DNA of 64,000 bases from Clostridium sp. Cult1 (GTDB taxonomy: Bacteria > Bacillota > Clostridia > Tissierellales > Tepidimicrobiaceae), in the NCBI RefSeq assembly GCF_021655095.1, contig NZ_PPXW01000001.1, forward strand, positions 517,402-581,401, read 5' to 3'. The position numbers were made by a program, and so were the translations under genes. Shown one piece after another: positions 33,443-43,367 of the stretch. Under the pieces are notes generated by a model. That model saw nothing but the letters and a program-made list of their open reading frames with translations. It had not been told where the DNA came from and ran no database searches. How positions within the stretch are numbered: the stretch's first letter is position 1; each line of letters opens with the position of its first letter.

Positions 33443-34840
33443 AATAGCTTCTTTTTCACTGCTTTCAAGGAGAGCCTCTCCTATAGTGTAGACATTTCCT
33501 GCTCCCATAGTGACAACAGTATCTCCTTTTTTGGCGTTCTTTAAAATATAGTCTTCAATACTTTCAAAAGATGATATATATTTTGCATCTATTCCATTCT
33601 TCACCAAAGCTTCTACTAGATGAGTAGAATGAACTATACCATTATCTTTTTCCCGAGCGGCGTATATATCGGGTATTATTACCCTATCTGCTTCTGAAAA
33701 AGATTCAGCAAAACTATTTAATAGCATTTTTGTTCTTGTATAGGTATGAGGTTGGAATATACACCAAATTTTATTATTTGTTGAATTCCTTAAAGCTTTC
33801 AATGAGGCTTTAATTTCTGTAGGATGATGAGCATAATCATCAACTATTTTTATTCCATTTATTATTCCTTTCATTTCCAGTCGTCGATGGGTTCCTTTGT
33901 ACTCTTCTATGGATTTTATTATAGTGTTAATAGGTATTCCTAAAGTATGAGTAGCACAAATACTAGCTAATGCATTGTAAACATTATGAGTTCCCATTAC
34001 GCTTAATTTTACCGGATATAAGGATTCCCCTTTTATATTGAGCATAAATTTAGGATAGCCTTCTGAAGTAAATGAAATATTTTCAGCAGAATAATCAGAT
34101 TTATTATTTAATCCGAAAGTAATTATATTTGCTTTAGTATTTCTAATTACTTTTTTAGAATTATAATCGTCAGTATTTATGATTAAATATCCGTCCTCTT
34201 TAATGTTTTCTACGTATTGAGTAAATGTATCTACTATGTGGTCTATATTATGAAAATAATCTAAATGTTCTTCTTCCATGTTTAAAATAATAGCTATAGT
34301 AGGAAAATACTTTAAAATATTTCCCTTATACTCACATGCTTCTGTTAAAAGATATTTTTTAGTGCCTAGCTTAACATTACCACCAATCTCATCTAATTGG
34401 CCTCCAAGTAGAATGGTTGGACTTAAAAGAGAACGATTTAAAATAGTAGCAATCATACTTGTGGTAGTAGTTTTTCCATGAGTTCCAGATACTGCAATTG
34501 AGTTTTCGTAATTCTTCATCAGTGCACCAAGAAAAGTAGCTCTATCTACAGTTGGAATATTGTTTTGTAATGATGTTACTAGTTCCTCATTATCTTTTGA
34601 AATGGCATCTGTATATACGACTAAATCCGAGCCATTAATATTGTCTTTGTCGTGACCTATGTATATATCAGCACCTAAGGTTTTTAATCTTTCTATTATA
34701 TAGCTATTATTCATATCAGAGCCAGAAACTTTATATCCTTCTGTTAATAAAATTTCTGCTAAACCACTCATACTAATTCCGCCAATTCCTATGAAATGAA
34801 CGTGAGAGTATTTATGGTCATTTATGCAAAATTCAAACAT
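33440..34840 (-). CDS. murC: UDP-N-acetylmuramate--L-alanine ligase
   Basis: This 466-residue cytoplasmic Mur ligase adds L-Ala to UDP-MurNAc with ATP. The N-terminal UDP-binding GIGGISMSGLAEILL, the ATP loop SGTHGKTTTTSMIA, the central NMEEEHLDYF and the C-terminal DDYAHHPTEIKASL and IFQPHTYTRT are diagnostic of MurC. It starts at an ATG behind AGGAGG and is the only murein ligase in the window. It faces the LCP gene. The 369 bp between murC and spoVG hold only AT-rich sequence, the murC ribosome site and the spoVG promoter region. Confidence 0.97.
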   Translation of the reverse strand: MFEFCINDHKYSHVHFIGIGGISMSGLAEILLTEGYKVSGSDMNNSYIIERLKTLGADIYIGHDKDNINGSDLVVYTDAISKDNEELVTSLQNNIPTVDRATFLGALMKNYENSIAVSGTHGKTTTTSMIATILNRSLLSPTILLGGQLDEIGGNVKLGTKKYLLTEACEYKGNILKYFPTIAIILNMEEEHLDYFHNIDHIVDTFTQYVENIKEDGYLIINTDDYNSKKVIRNTKANIITFGLNNKSDYSAENISFTSEGYPKFMLNIKGESLYPVKLSVMGTHNVYNALASICATHTLGIPINTIIKSIEEYKGTHRRLEMKGIINGIKIVDDYAHHPTEIKASLKALRNSTNNKIWCIFQPHTYTRTKMLLNSFAESFSEADRVIIPDIYAAREKDNGIVHSTHLVEALVKNGIDAKYISSFESIEDYILKNAKKGDTVVTMGAGNVYTIGEALLESSEKEAI

Positions 34841-35128
34841 AAACTTACCTCCTATGTCGTTTAAAATGAATGTTTCTTTTCAATATTATTACCAAGTTAC
34901 ATATTAATATTATTTTATTCTAATAAGAGTTTTTTGTCACTGCTTGATTATATCATATTACTATAATAATAAAAAGGCAATATAAAAGGCCTATGACAAA
35001 ATATGTAAGTGTATTTCAATGGCATGTGGAAGTGAAAGTTAAAACTATATAATTAATTAATAAAACTATTAATTTAAAATAAAATTAATAAAAAGTTAAA
35101 AAAATTCAAAATAATTTACAAAATAAGA

Positions 35129-35153
35129 AGGATTTTTAAAAAATATAGAGAAT
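35129..35153 (+). promoter_or_regulatory. Sigma-H-like promoter of spoVG
   Basis: AGGATTTTT (from 35129) and GAAT (35150-35153) lie 21 nt apart start to start. This is the arrangement of sigma-H promoters, including spoVG of B. subtilis. It is about 57 bp upstream of the start codon. Confidence 0.78.
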
Positions 35154-35209
35154 ATAGAGAATATTTAATAATATTTTTTGGCTTCTATGGAAGGTGGTGA
35201 ACATAAGCT

Positions 35210-35473
35210 GTGAAAGTAACTGACGTAAGAGTAAGGAAGGTTACCGAAGAAGGGAAGATGAAGGCAATAGTATCTGTAACTTTTGATGAAGAATTTGTTG
35301 TACACGATATAAAGATAATCGAAGGACAGAACGGACTTTTTATTGCTATGCCTAGTAGGAAGATGCCAGATGGAGAATTTAGAGACATTGCACATCCTAT
35401 TAATGCAGAAACTAGGAAAAAAATTCAAGATGCAATTTTTGAAGAATATGAAAAAATTTTAATATCTGAGTAA
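35210..35473 (+). CDS. spoVG: Septation/sporulation RNA-binding regulator SpoVG
   Basis: This 87-residue protein is strongly conserved in Firmicutes ([20 protein letters not shown], then [17 protein letters not shown] and [23 protein letters not shown]). SpoVG binds nucleic acid, affects asymmetric septation in sporulation and acts as a pleiotropic regulator in several genera. The start is GTG at 35210 with an AAGGTGG ribosome site somewhat distant. It is transcribed from a sigma-H-like promoter, as in Bacillus, and ends with its own terminator before glmU. It opens the conserved spoVG-to-ftsH block. Confidence 0.97.
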   Translation: MKVTDVRVRKVTEEGKMKAIVSVTFDEEFVVHDIKIIEGQNGLFIAMPSRKMPDGEFRDIAHPINAETRKKIQDAIFEEYEKILISE

Positions 35474-35504
35474 AAAGGGCCTTAAAGGCCTTTTTACTTT
35501 TTTT
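35470..35504 (+). terminator. Terminator of spoVG
   Basis: GTAAAAAGG(G)CCTT pairs with AAGGCCTTTTTAC and is followed by a long T-run. Confidence 0.85.
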
Positions 35505-35717
35505 ATAACCAATAGGAAAGTTCTTATTTATAAAATAATAATTAAAAGGACTTTTCGTTAGGAGTTTCAAGGACTTCGATAGAAGCTTTTTTTTATAAGG
35601 TAAAATTTATTATAATAAAAGGGAAGATTATTAAGGAATTTATATATTTAGTGTGGACTTATAGATTAAATAGGTTAAAATATAATTTGGATAGATAAAT
35701 ATAAAAGAGGTGTTAAC

Positions 35718-37103
35718 ATGAATATATCTATAATATTGGCAGCTGGAGAAGGAACAAGGATGAAATCTAAGATACCAAAGGTATTACATAAAATATGTGG
35801 GAAACCTATATTAGAATATGTAATAAATGCTAGTAAAAATGCAGATATAGAAGAAAATTATGTAATAGTTGGTCATGGAGGGGAAAAAGTAAAAGAAGAG
35901 TTCAAAGACTCAAATATTATATTTAAAACCCAGCCAATAGGCAAAGAATATCCTTATGGAACTGGTTATGCTGTTATGCAGGCTATAGACTATATAGAGG
36001 ACGATAGTAATGTAATAATTTTATATGGAGACACTCCTCTCATTACTGGTGAAACAATAGGAAGGCTTATAGATTACCATAATAAAAATGGTTACGATGG
36101 CACTGTCCTAACAGCTTATTTGGAGGATACTGCGGGCTATGGTAGAATTGTTAGGGATGGTAATGGGCATGTATTTAAAATTGTTGAACATAAGGATGCA
36201 TCAGAAGAAGAGCTAAAAATAAAAGAAATTAATTCTGGTATATATTGTTTTAAAGGAGATAAATTGAAACATGCTCTTAGCAAAATAGATAATGATAATG
36301 CTCAAGGCGAATATTATATTACAGATGTGATTAAAATTTTGAATGAGGAAGATTGTAAAGTTGGAGCTTATGTAATTGAAGATTCAAGGGAAATCTATGG
36401 AATTAATTCAAGGGTTCAATTGGCCTTGTGCGAGAAGATAATGAGAAATAGAATTAATCAAAACTATATGGAGAATGGAGTAACTATAATAAATCCAGAA
36501 AATACCTACATAGAACTAGGTGCTAATATTGGAAAAGATAGTATAATATATCCTGGAACAATAATTACCAAGGGAACTATTATAGGAGAAAATTGTATAA
36601 TAGGAGAAAATTGTAGGATAGAAGATAGTAAAATTGGCAACAAGGTAAAAATATATTCATCTACTATTAGTGAAAGCACTATAGAAGATGGATGCACAAT
36701 AGGGCCATATGCTCATTTACGACCAAATAGTCACTTGGGCAAGAATATTAAGATTGGTAACTTTGTAGAAGTTAAAAATTCTACAATTGGAGATAATTCA
36801 AAAGCTGGACATCTAGCTTATATTGGAGATGCAGATGTAGGTAAAAATGTAAATGTAGGTTGTGGTGTAGTGTTTGTAAACTATGATGGTCAGTCAAAGT
36901 TTAGATCTGTGGTTAAAGACAATGCATTTTTAGGCAGCAACTCCAATCTAGTAGCTCCTGTAGTGGTAAGGGAATGGGGCTATATAGCAGCAGGATCTAC
37001 CATAACAGAAGAGGTTGGGGAAGGCGATCTATCTATTGCTAGAGCTAGGCAGATAAATAAGGATGGATGGGTAGAAAAAAAAGGCCTTAAAGGTAATAAG
37101 TAA
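35718..37103 (+). CDS. glmU: Bifunctional GlmU: GlcN-1-P acetyltransferase / GlcNAc-1-P uridylyltransferase
   Basis: This 461-residue enzyme makes UDP-GlcNAc for peptidoglycan. The N-terminal uridylyltransferase domain has LAAGEGTRMKSKIPKVLHKICGKP and ILYGDTPLI, and the linker ends near residue 230. The C-terminal left-handed beta-helix consists of hexapeptide repeats (IGENCIIGENCRIEDSKIG, IGPYAHLRPNSHLG) and carries the acetyltransferase site (FVEVKNSTIGD followed by KAGHLAYIGD). An AGAGGTG ribosome site precedes the ATG. prs follows 20 bp downstream, so the two form an operon as in Bacillus (gcaD-prs). Confidence 0.97.
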   Translation: MNISIILAAGEGTRMKSKIPKVLHKICGKPILEYVINASKNADIEENYVIVGHGGEKVKEEFKDSNIIFKTQPIGKEYPYGTGYAVMQAIDYIEDDSNVIILYGDTPLITGETIGRLIDYHNKNGYDGTVLTAYLEDTAGYGRIVRDGNGHVFKIVEHKDASEEELKIKEINSGIYCFKGDKLKHALSKIDNDNAQGEYYITDVIKILNEEDCKVGAYVIEDSREIYGINSRVQLALCEKIMRNRINQNYMENGVTIINPENTYIELGANIGKDSIIYPGTIITKGTIIGENCIIGENCRIEDSKIGNKVKIYSSTISESTIEDGCTIGPYAHLRPNSHLGKNIKIGNFVEVKNSTIGDNSKAGHLAYIGDADVGKNVNVGCGVVFVNYDGQSKFRSVVKDNAFLGSNSNLVAPVVVREWGYIAAGSTITEEVGEGDLSIARARQINKDGWVEKKGLKGNK

Positions 37104-37123
37104 ACTAATAGGAGGAATTTGAA

Positions 37124-38071
37124 ATGAAATTACAAAAGGGTAGAATTAAAGTTTTTTCTGGAAATGCCCATAGGGAGTTGGCGAAAAATATATGTAAGGA
37201 GTTAGATGTTCCTTTTGGTTGCTGTGAAGTAGGAAAGTTTAGTGATGGAGAAGTATTTGTAAATATTGACGAGACCGTTAGAGGCAGCGATTTATTTATC
37301 ATCCAGCCTACTTGTACTCCAGTGAATGATAATTTAATGGAAGTATTAATACTTATAGATGCTTTCAAAAGAGCTTCTGCAGGGCGTATAAACGCTGTAA
37401 TTCCGTATTATGGATATGCAAGGCAGGATAGGAAAACAAAAGCTAGAGAGCCTATTACAGCTAAATTAATTGCCGATTTACTAACTACAGCAGGTATTGA
37501 TAGGGTTGTAAGTATGGATTTACATGCTGGACAAATTCAAGGTTATTTTAATCTTCCTGTTGACCATTTATCTGGGGTTCCTATTTTAGCAGAATATTTT
37601 AAAGACATTGTGGACAGGGAAACTGTCGTAGTATCTCCAGATTTAGGTGGAGTAGCTAGAGCAAGAAATTTTGCTAATCTATTAGATCTTCCTATAGCTA
37701 TTATCGAGAAGAGGAGGCCTAAAGCTAATGTTTCGGAGGTAATGAATGTAATTGGTGATATTGAAGGAAAAAATGTAATAATCGTAGATGATATAATAGA
37801 TACAGCTGGGACTATAACTAAAGCAGCTCAAGTATTAAAAAACTTTGGAGCAAAAACCGTATACGGATGTGCTACCCATCCAGTGTTATCTGGACCTGCT
37901 ATAGAAAGAATTGAAAATTCAGTTATAGAAAGGTTTGTAGTGACAGATACTATACCTTTAGCAGAGGAGAAAAAAATTGGCAAGATAGAGGTAGTAAGTG
38001 TAGCGCCAATATTTGCTGAAGCTATAAGAAGAATTCATTATAATGAATCCGTAAGTATACTATTTGATTAA
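37124..38071 (+). CDS. prs: Ribose-phosphate pyrophosphokinase
   Basis: This 315-residue enzyme makes PRPP from ribose 5-phosphate and ATP for nucleotide, His and Trp synthesis. Landmarks are the N-terminal [11 protein letters not shown], the catalytic flexible-loop region [20 protein letters not shown], the metal-binding [15 protein letters not shown] and the PRPP loop [17 protein letters not shown]. It starts at ATG with AGGAGG. It follows glmU and precedes pth with 16 bp between stop and the preferred pth start, giving an apparent glmU-prs-pth operon. Note that ctc, present between prs and pth in Bacillus, is absent. Confidence 0.98.
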   Translation: MKLQKGRIKVFSGNAHRELAKNICKELDVPFGCCEVGKFSDGEVFVNIDETVRGSDLFIIQPTCTPVNDNLMEVLILIDAFKRASAGRINAVIPYYGYARQDRKTKAREPITAKLIADLLTTAGIDRVVSMDLHAGQIQGYFNLPVDHLSGVPILAEYFKDIVDRETVVVSPDLGGVARARNFANLLDLPIAIIEKRRPKANVSEVMNVIGDIEGKNVIIVDDIIDTAGTITKAAQVLKNFGAKTVYGCATHPVLSGPAIERIENSVIERFVVTDTIPLAEEKKIGKIEVVSVAPIFAEAIRRIHYNESVSILFD

Positions 38072-38087
38072 TTCAAGAGGTGATGAA

Positions 38088-38657
38088 TTGTTTGTAGTGG
38101 TTGGATTAGGAAATCCAGGGAAGAATTATTTTCATACTAGACATAATGTTGGATTCGATACTATGGACTTATTGGCTTATAGAAATAATATTGTAATAAA
38201 CAAACTAAAATTTAAGTCTATATATGGTGAAGGAACTATTGGTGGTGAAAAAGTCCTACTTATTAAACCTCAGACTTATATGAATAATAGTGGTATGGCA
38301 GTGCTAGGCTTGTATAATTTTTATAAAATTCCCTTAGAGAATATTATAGTTGTAGTAGATGATGTAGATATAGAATTTGGGCATATTCGGATTAGAAAGA
38401 AAGGTAGTGCTGGTTCTCATAATGGATTAAAATCAATAATTTACCATTTACAATCTGAAAATTTTCCAAGGGTCAAGATTGGCATAGGAAATAAAAGAGA
38501 AGGACAAGATTTAGCTGATTTTGTTTTAAGTAGATTTAATAAGGATGAAAGAGCAGATATAGATTTTGCTATAGAAAAGGCTGCTTTAGCTGTGGAGACT
38601 ATTATAGCTTATGATATAAATAAAGCTATGAATGAATTTAACAAGAAAGGAAACTAA
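38088..38657 (+). CDS. pth: Peptidyl-tRNA hydrolase
   Basis: This 189-residue enzyme frees tRNA from prematurely released peptidyl-tRNA. The N-terminal VGLGNPGKNYFHTRHNVGFD contains the catalytic His (RHNVGF) and the essential Asn. Other motifs are LLIKPQTYMNNSG, VVDDVDIEFG and KKGSAGSHNGLKSI. The TTG at 38088 (protein start MFVVVGLGNPG) is preferred because AAGAGGTG lies directly upstream and this matches the usual Pth N-terminus. The longer frame from 38064 would overlap prs. The gene is called spoVC in Bacillus. Confidence 0.95.
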   Translation: MFVVVGLGNPGKNYFHTRHNVGFDTMDLLAYRNNIVINKLKFKSIYGEGTIGGEKVLLIKPQTYMNNSGMAVLGLYNFYKIPLENIIVVVDDVDIEFGHIRIRKKGSAGSHNGLKSIIYHLQSENFPRVKIGIGNKREGQDLADFVLSRFNKDERADIDFAIEKAALAVETIIAYDINKAMNEFNKKGN

Positions 38658-38681
38658 GCCCAGGAACTATTCCTGGGCTTA
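38655..38681 (+). terminator. Hairpin between pth and mfd
   Basis: Perfect 12-bp stem TAAGCCCAGGAA/TTCCTGGGCTTA with a 3-nt loop. No T-run follows, so termination may be weak, letting transcription continue into mfd. Confidence 0.55.
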
Positions 38682-38714
38682 AGGCCTATGTTTAAATTAA
38701 GGAGCGCTGATATA

Positions 38715-41700
38715 ATGCTAAATATGTTCATTGATCCTTTGAAGAATTTAGCTTCTTATAAGAACTTGATAAAGGATATAGAGGAAAAGAAAGCCCTTAT
38801 ATCAACTTATGGGATTATTGATCAAAATATAGGGCATATTTCTTATGCCATAAATCAAGATTTAGGTAAACAGGTTTTAATACTTACTCATGATGAAAGA
38901 AAAGCTAAAAGAATATATGAAGATATTAAAAATTTTGATACTAATTTAGTGGAAAAGTTTCCTAATAGGGATATTTTGTTTTATAAGGTAGATGCTATTA
39001 GTTCCGAAAGGACTAATGAAAGGTTAAAGGTACTTTCTCGTTTAATTGAAGGAGATCCAATAATTGTTGTGGCTCATATTGAAGGGATATTGAATAAACT
39101 TATAAATCCTATAATATTTAAAGAAAAATCAATTAAAATTGATCTTAGAACTAGAATAGAGTTGGAGAAATTATCTACACAACTTATAACTTGTGGTTAT
39201 GAAAGGGAAAGCATGGTTGAAGGCATAGGACAGTTTAGTATAAGGGGAGGAATAGTAGATTTCTTTCCACCTAACAGTGAAAACCCATATAGGATAGAGA
39301 TGTTTGATGATGAAATAGATTCAATAAGAACTTTCGACATAGGTACTCAACGGTCTTTGGAAATGGTAGAATCTGTATTTGTACCGCCAGTAAAAGAAGT
39401 ATTGGTGTTAGATGATTATAGGAATAGCGTCATAAAAAATATGGAAAGAGCCTTAAAAAAGGCAACTAATAAACTAGAAAAGAGCTCAAAAACAAGACGG
39501 AATATAGAAGATAAGTTTATGGGTTACATCGAAGAATTAAAAGAGAAGCTATATATTTCTAATATGGATATGATTGTTCCTTATATACCTGATGAGTATC
39601 TATCAAATATACTTAGCTACTTTAAAGATAATAGTATAGTATTTATTGATGAGCCAAGAAGAATAGAAGAAAGGGTAAAAACCATAAAAGAGCAATATAT
39701 GCTTAGATATTCTTATGTTCTAGAGGCAGGAGAAGTTCTTCCAGGGCATGAGGATATTAATTATGAATATAGGGATATAGAAAAGAATATTAGAGGAAAA
39801 ATTACTATAACTAATTCAGCCCTATTAAGAAACGATCCTAAACTAAAACCTGAATCCCTATTAAGATTTACAACTAAGTCTATGCAGTCCTTCCATAATG
39901 ATATGGATTTATTAAAGGAGGAGCTAGAACATTATAAATATCGAGGATATAAGGTTATAATACTGTCGGGAACAGAAGAAAGAGGAAGAAGGCTCCAATC
40001 TGCTTTGATGGATCTAGGCCTTTTATGTAGTTTTGTGGAAAATGGTAATCGGCATATTAAATCGAATCAAGTTTTCATCACATCAGGAAGCATTAATGGA
40101 GGATTTGAATATCCAGATATTAAAATGGCCATTATTTCTGATGGTGAAATTTTTGGCTCTTCTAAAGAAAGCAGAAAAGGTAAAAGGAAACCTAGAGGGG
40201 AAACTGTTAGTTTTTCTGATTTGAAAATAGGGGATTTTGTAGTTCATGAAAATCATGGTATTGGTCAGTATGAAGGAATTGAGCAATTAGATATTCAAGG
40301 GATAATCAAAGATTATTTGACCATTAGATATAAGGGAAATGATAAATTATACGTGCCTATAGATCAGATGAATTTAATACAAAAATATATAGGTTCAGAT
40401 TCTATTAAACCTAAGGTTAATAAACTTAGTAGCGTAGAATGGGCCAGAACTAAACAGAAGGCAAAAAAGGCTGTTGAAGATATGGCTAAGGACTTGTTGG
40501 AGCTTTATGCCAAGAGAGAGAGTCAAAAAGGCTTTTCCTTTTCAAAGGATACCGTTTGGCAGAACCAATTTGAAGATTTATTTCCCTATGAGGAAACTGA
40601 TGCCCAGACAAAAAGCATAGAAGAGATTAAAAGAGATATGGAAAAAGAAAAACCAATGGATCGATTACTGTGTGGCGATGTGGGATATGGTAAAACTGAA
40701 GTAGCTTTAAGGGCTGCTTTTAAAGCTATAATGGATGGGAAACAAGTAGCATTTTTAGTACCTACTACCATATTAGCTCAACAACATTATAACACTATAA
40801 TGGAAAGATTTGGCAGCTTCCCTATTAAAGCAGCTATGTTAAGTAGATTTAGAACAGCAAAGGAGCAGAAAGATACTATTGATGGAATCAGAAAGGGGAC
40901 TATAGATATTGTAGTAGGTACCCATAGGCTTCTATCGAAAGATGTGATATTTAAAGATTTAGGTCTCCTTCTAGTAGATGAAGAACAACGGTTTGGAGTA
41001 AAACATAAGGAAAGCTTGAAAAGATTGAAGGAAAATGTAGATGTACTAACTCTTACAGCAACACCAATTCCTAGAACTCTCCATATGTCTTTAATAGGCA
41101 TTAGGGACATGAGCATAATAGATGAACCTCCTGAAGAAAGATATCCTGTACAGACCTATGTAGTAGAGTTTAACGAACAGATGATTAGAGAGGCTATTTT
41201 AAAAGAAATAGAAAGGGGAGGGCAAGTCTATTTTGTATATAATAGGGTAGAAAATATAGATAAGATAGCAATACATTTAAAGGAATTGGTGCCAGAAGCC
41301 AAGATTACAGTTGGCCATGGTCAAATGAGTGAAAGAGAATTGGAAAAAGTTATGATGGATTTTATATCCAATGAGTATGATGTCCTAGTGTGTACAACCA
41401 TTATCGAAACAGGATTAGATATATCTAATGTAAATACTATTATCATATATGATGCAGATAAAATGGGATTGTCCCAGCTCTATCAATTAAAGGGGAGAGT
41501 TGGAAGGACAAATAAGGTGGCCTATGCGTATTTTACTTATGAGAAAAACAAAGTTCTAACTGAAGTGGCAGAAAAAAGGTTAAGAGCTATAAAGGACTTT
41601 ACTGAATTTGGATCTGGATTTAAAATCGCCATGAGAGATTTAGAAATAAGAGGGGCAGGGAATCTATTGGGAGTAGAGCAACATGGACATATTGAAGCTA

Positions 41701-42230
41701 TAGGTTATGACCTCTATGTTAAGTTTTTAAATCAAACCATTAAAAAAATGAAAGGCGAGATCTTTGAAGAGACTATAGATACTACAATCGATTTAACGGT
41801 AGATGGGTATATACCGTCAGAATATATTGAAGATGAGGAACATAAGATTGAAATCTATAAAAAAATTGCAGCTATTATAGAGGAAGAGGATTATAGTGAA
41901 CTATTAGACGAATTAATTGATAGATTTGGTGATATACCTAAAGAAGTAAAAAACTTAATGGACATTTCCTATATTAAGAATAATGCAAGTAGATATCATA
42001 TTAAAAGTATTAGTCAGTCTAGAAACATAATTAGCTTAGAATTTAGCTCTATGGAATATATTTCTCCAGATTTGATTCATTATCTATCTGAAGAATATGG
42101 AAGAAAGATAAGCTTTGATCTATCAAATACTCCTTCTTTTAGTTATAGATTTAATGGAGATGTATTAATGGATTTAAAGAGATTAATTGAAAAAATTAGA
42201 GGTTTCCATAATCTAAGAAATACTATATAA
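38715..42230 (+). CDS. mfd: Transcription-repair coupling factor Mfd
   Basis: This DNA translocase of about 1171 residues removes stalled RNA polymerase and recruits UvrAB. The N-terminal third is the UvrB-like module (GQFSIRGGIVDFFPPNSENPYRIEMFDDEIDSIR). The RNA-polymerase-interacting domain has GDFVVHENHGIGQYEGIEQ. The RecG-like motor has Walker A CGDVGYGKTEVALRAAFKA, the DEEQ box LLVDEEQRFGVKH and TATPIPRTLHMSL. The C-terminal TRCF domain follows. An ATG at 38715 (MLNMFIDPLKNL) is preferred because AAGGAG lies 11 nt upstream. A start at 38688 would include the ribosome site in the coding region. Confidence 0.96.
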   Translation: MLNMFIDPLKNLASYKNLIKDIEEKKALISTYGIIDQNIGHISYAINQDLGKQVLILTHDERKAKRIYEDIKNFDTNLVEKFPNRDILFYKVDAISSERTNERLKVLSRLIEGDPIIVVAHIEGILNKLINPIIFKEKSIKIDLRTRIELEKLSTQLITCGYERESMVEGIGQFSIRGGIVDFFPPNSENPYRIEMFDDEIDSIRTFDIGTQRSLEMVESVFVPPVKEVLVLDDYRNSVIKNMERALKKATNKLEKSSKTRRNIEDKFMGYIEELKEKLYISNMDMIVPYIPDEYLSNILSYFKDNSIVFIDEPRRIEERVKTIKEQYMLRYSYVLEAGEVLPGHEDINYEYRDIEKNIRGKITITNSALLRNDPKLKPESLLRFTTKSMQSFHNDMDLLKEELEHYKYRGYKVIILSGTEERGRRLQSALMDLGLLCSFVENGNRHIKSNQVFITSGSINGGFEYPDIKMAIISDGEIFGSSKESRKGKRKPRGETVSFSDLKIGDFVVHENHGIGQYEGIEQLDIQGIIKDYLTIRYKGNDKLYVPIDQMNLIQKYIGSDSIKPKVNKLSSVEWARTKQKAKKAVEDMAKDLLELYAKRESQKGFSFSKDTVWQNQFEDLFPYEETDAQTKSIEEIKRDMEKEKPMDRLLCGDVGYGKTEVALRAAFKAIMDGKQVAFLVPTTILAQQHYNTIMERFGSFPIKAAMLSRFRTAKEQKDTIDGIRKGTIDIVVGTHRLLSKDVIFKDLGLLLVDEEQRFGVKHKESLKRLKENVDVLTLTATPIPRTLHMSLIGIRDMSIIDEPPEERYPVQTYVVEFNEQMIREAILKEIERGGQVYFVYNRVENIDKIAIHLKELVPEAKITVGHGQMSERELEKVMMDFISNEYDVLVCTTIIETGLDISNVNTIIIYDADKMGLSQLYQLKGRVGRTNKVAYAYFTYEKNKVLTEVAEKRLRAIKDFTEFGSGFKIAMRDLEIRGAGNLLGVEQHGHIEAIGYDLYVKFLNQTIKKMKGEIFEETIDTTIDLTVDGYIPSEYIEDEEHKIEIYKKIAAIIEEEDYSELLDELIDRFGDIPKEVKNLMDISYIKNNASRYHIKSISQSRNIISLEFSSMEYISPDLIHYLSEEYGRKISFDLSNTPSFSYRFNGDVLMDLKRLIEKIRGFHNLRNTI

Positions 42231-42262
42231 TATAAGTATACTTATTAGAGAGGATGTTATGA

Positions 42263-43237
42263 GTGTTTAGACTAAATAAAAGATTTTTAATATTAGTAGT
42301 AATCGTCGGTTTAATGTCTTGGTTTATTTCAGGATGTGAAAATAAAGGAAAAGAAGAGGGTATAGTGGCTAAAGTAGATGATGAAATAATCACTCAGAAA
42401 GAATTTAATGAAGATTTTGAGCTTGCAAAAAAAGTCCGTCAACAACAATTTGGAGAAGATATTTTGTCTCAAGAAGTAGGAGATAATAAAGTTTATGAAG
42501 ATATATTAAGGGAAGATTTATTAGGTACATTAATAATTGAGAAGGTAATAAATAAAGACCTAGATGAGATGAACATAGCGGTTACAGACAAAGAAGTAGA
42601 AGAAGCCCTTAAAGATCGATATATAGCCGAAATGGGTGGAGAAGAGCAGTATAAGGAATATTTAGAAAATAACGGAATTACAGAAGAAGCTTTTAAAAGA
42701 GATTTGAAAAGGGTTTTAACCTTTGAAAAACATAGAGAAGACTTTTTTAATAAAGTAGATTTGCCAGAAGATGAAGTCAAAGAATATTTTGATAAAAACA
42801 AGGATTCCTTTATCAAAATTAGAGCCAGCCATATTTTAGTTAGAACTGAGGAAGAAGGTAATAAAATATTGGAAAAACTAAAAAAAGGTGAGGATTTCCA
42901 CAATCTAGTAGGTATGGAATCAGCAGATATTGATTCAGCGGTACAAGGTGGAGATTTGGGTTATTTCACAAGGGATTCATTATTAGAAGGGTATAAATCC
43001 ATTGGGGATGTAGCTTTAAAATTAAAAAAAGGTGAAATTAGTGGATTGATTAAGACGGAAGTAGGATATCATATTATTCTAATAGAGGATAGGATAGATA
43101 GATATGAGGATTTAAAAGAGGACGTAATTCTAACATTGAAATATAAGAAACATAATGAAAAAATATTGGACTTAAAGGAAAAGGCAAATATAAAAATATA
43201 TATGGATAAAGATAGAGATAGTAACAAAAATGACTAA
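42263..43237 (+). CDS. PrsA/SurA-like parvulin peptidyl-prolyl isomerase lipoprotein
   Basis: This 324-residue extracytoplasmic foldase has a signal sequence ending in the lipobox FISGC (lipidated Cys about residue 25), so the protein is anchored to the outer face of the membrane. A SurA_N-like helical chaperone region spans about residues 30-180 (VAKVDDEIITQKEFNEDFELAKK). The parvulin PPIase domain is at about 185-285: IRASHILVRTEEEGNKILEKLKKGEDF, GGDLGYFTRDSLLEGY and VGYHIILIEDR. The start is GTG with GAGAGG upstream. The gene sits between mfd and spoVT, where Bacillus has no such gene, and ends with a good terminator. Confidence 0.93.
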   Translation: MFRLNKRFLILVVIVGLMSWFISGCENKGKEEGIVAKVDDEIITQKEFNEDFELAKKVRQQQFGEDILSQEVGDNKVYEDILREDLLGTLIIEKVINKDLDEMNIAVTDKEVEEALKDRYIAEMGGEEQYKEYLENNGITEEAFKRDLKRVLTFEKHREDFFNKVDLPEDEVKEYFDKNKDSFIKIRASHILVRTEEEGNKILEKLKKGEDFHNLVGMESADIDSAVQGGDLGYFTRDSLLEGYKSIGDVALKLKKGEISGLIKTEVGYHIILIEDRIDRYEDLKEDVILTLKYKKHNEKILDLKEKANIKIYMDKDRDSNKND

Positions 43238-43238
43238 T

Positions 43239-43267
43239 AAACCTCCACTTTTTAGTGGAGGTTTTCA
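43239..43267 (+). terminator. Terminator of the prsA-like gene
   Basis: Perfect 11-bp stem AAACCTCCACT/AGTGGAGGTTT with a TTTT loop. Confidence 0.85.
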
Positions 43268-43367
43268 ATTAATGTAAATACTTTAACTTAAGATTACCAT
43301 AAATGTATAAAAAATTCCTATTAGTAAAATAATAAATACACAACAAATTTTCTTGAGGAGGGAAAAG

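Noticed and set aside
36585-36610. Tandem repeat TAGGAGAAAATTGTA in glmU
   Set aside because: It encodes consecutive hexapeptide turns (IIGENC repeated) of the left-handed beta-helix, so protein structure explains it.
40033-40224. Plus-strand 63-codon frame inside mfd
   Set aside because: Alternative frame of mfd with no ribosome site; mfd itself is continuous through it.
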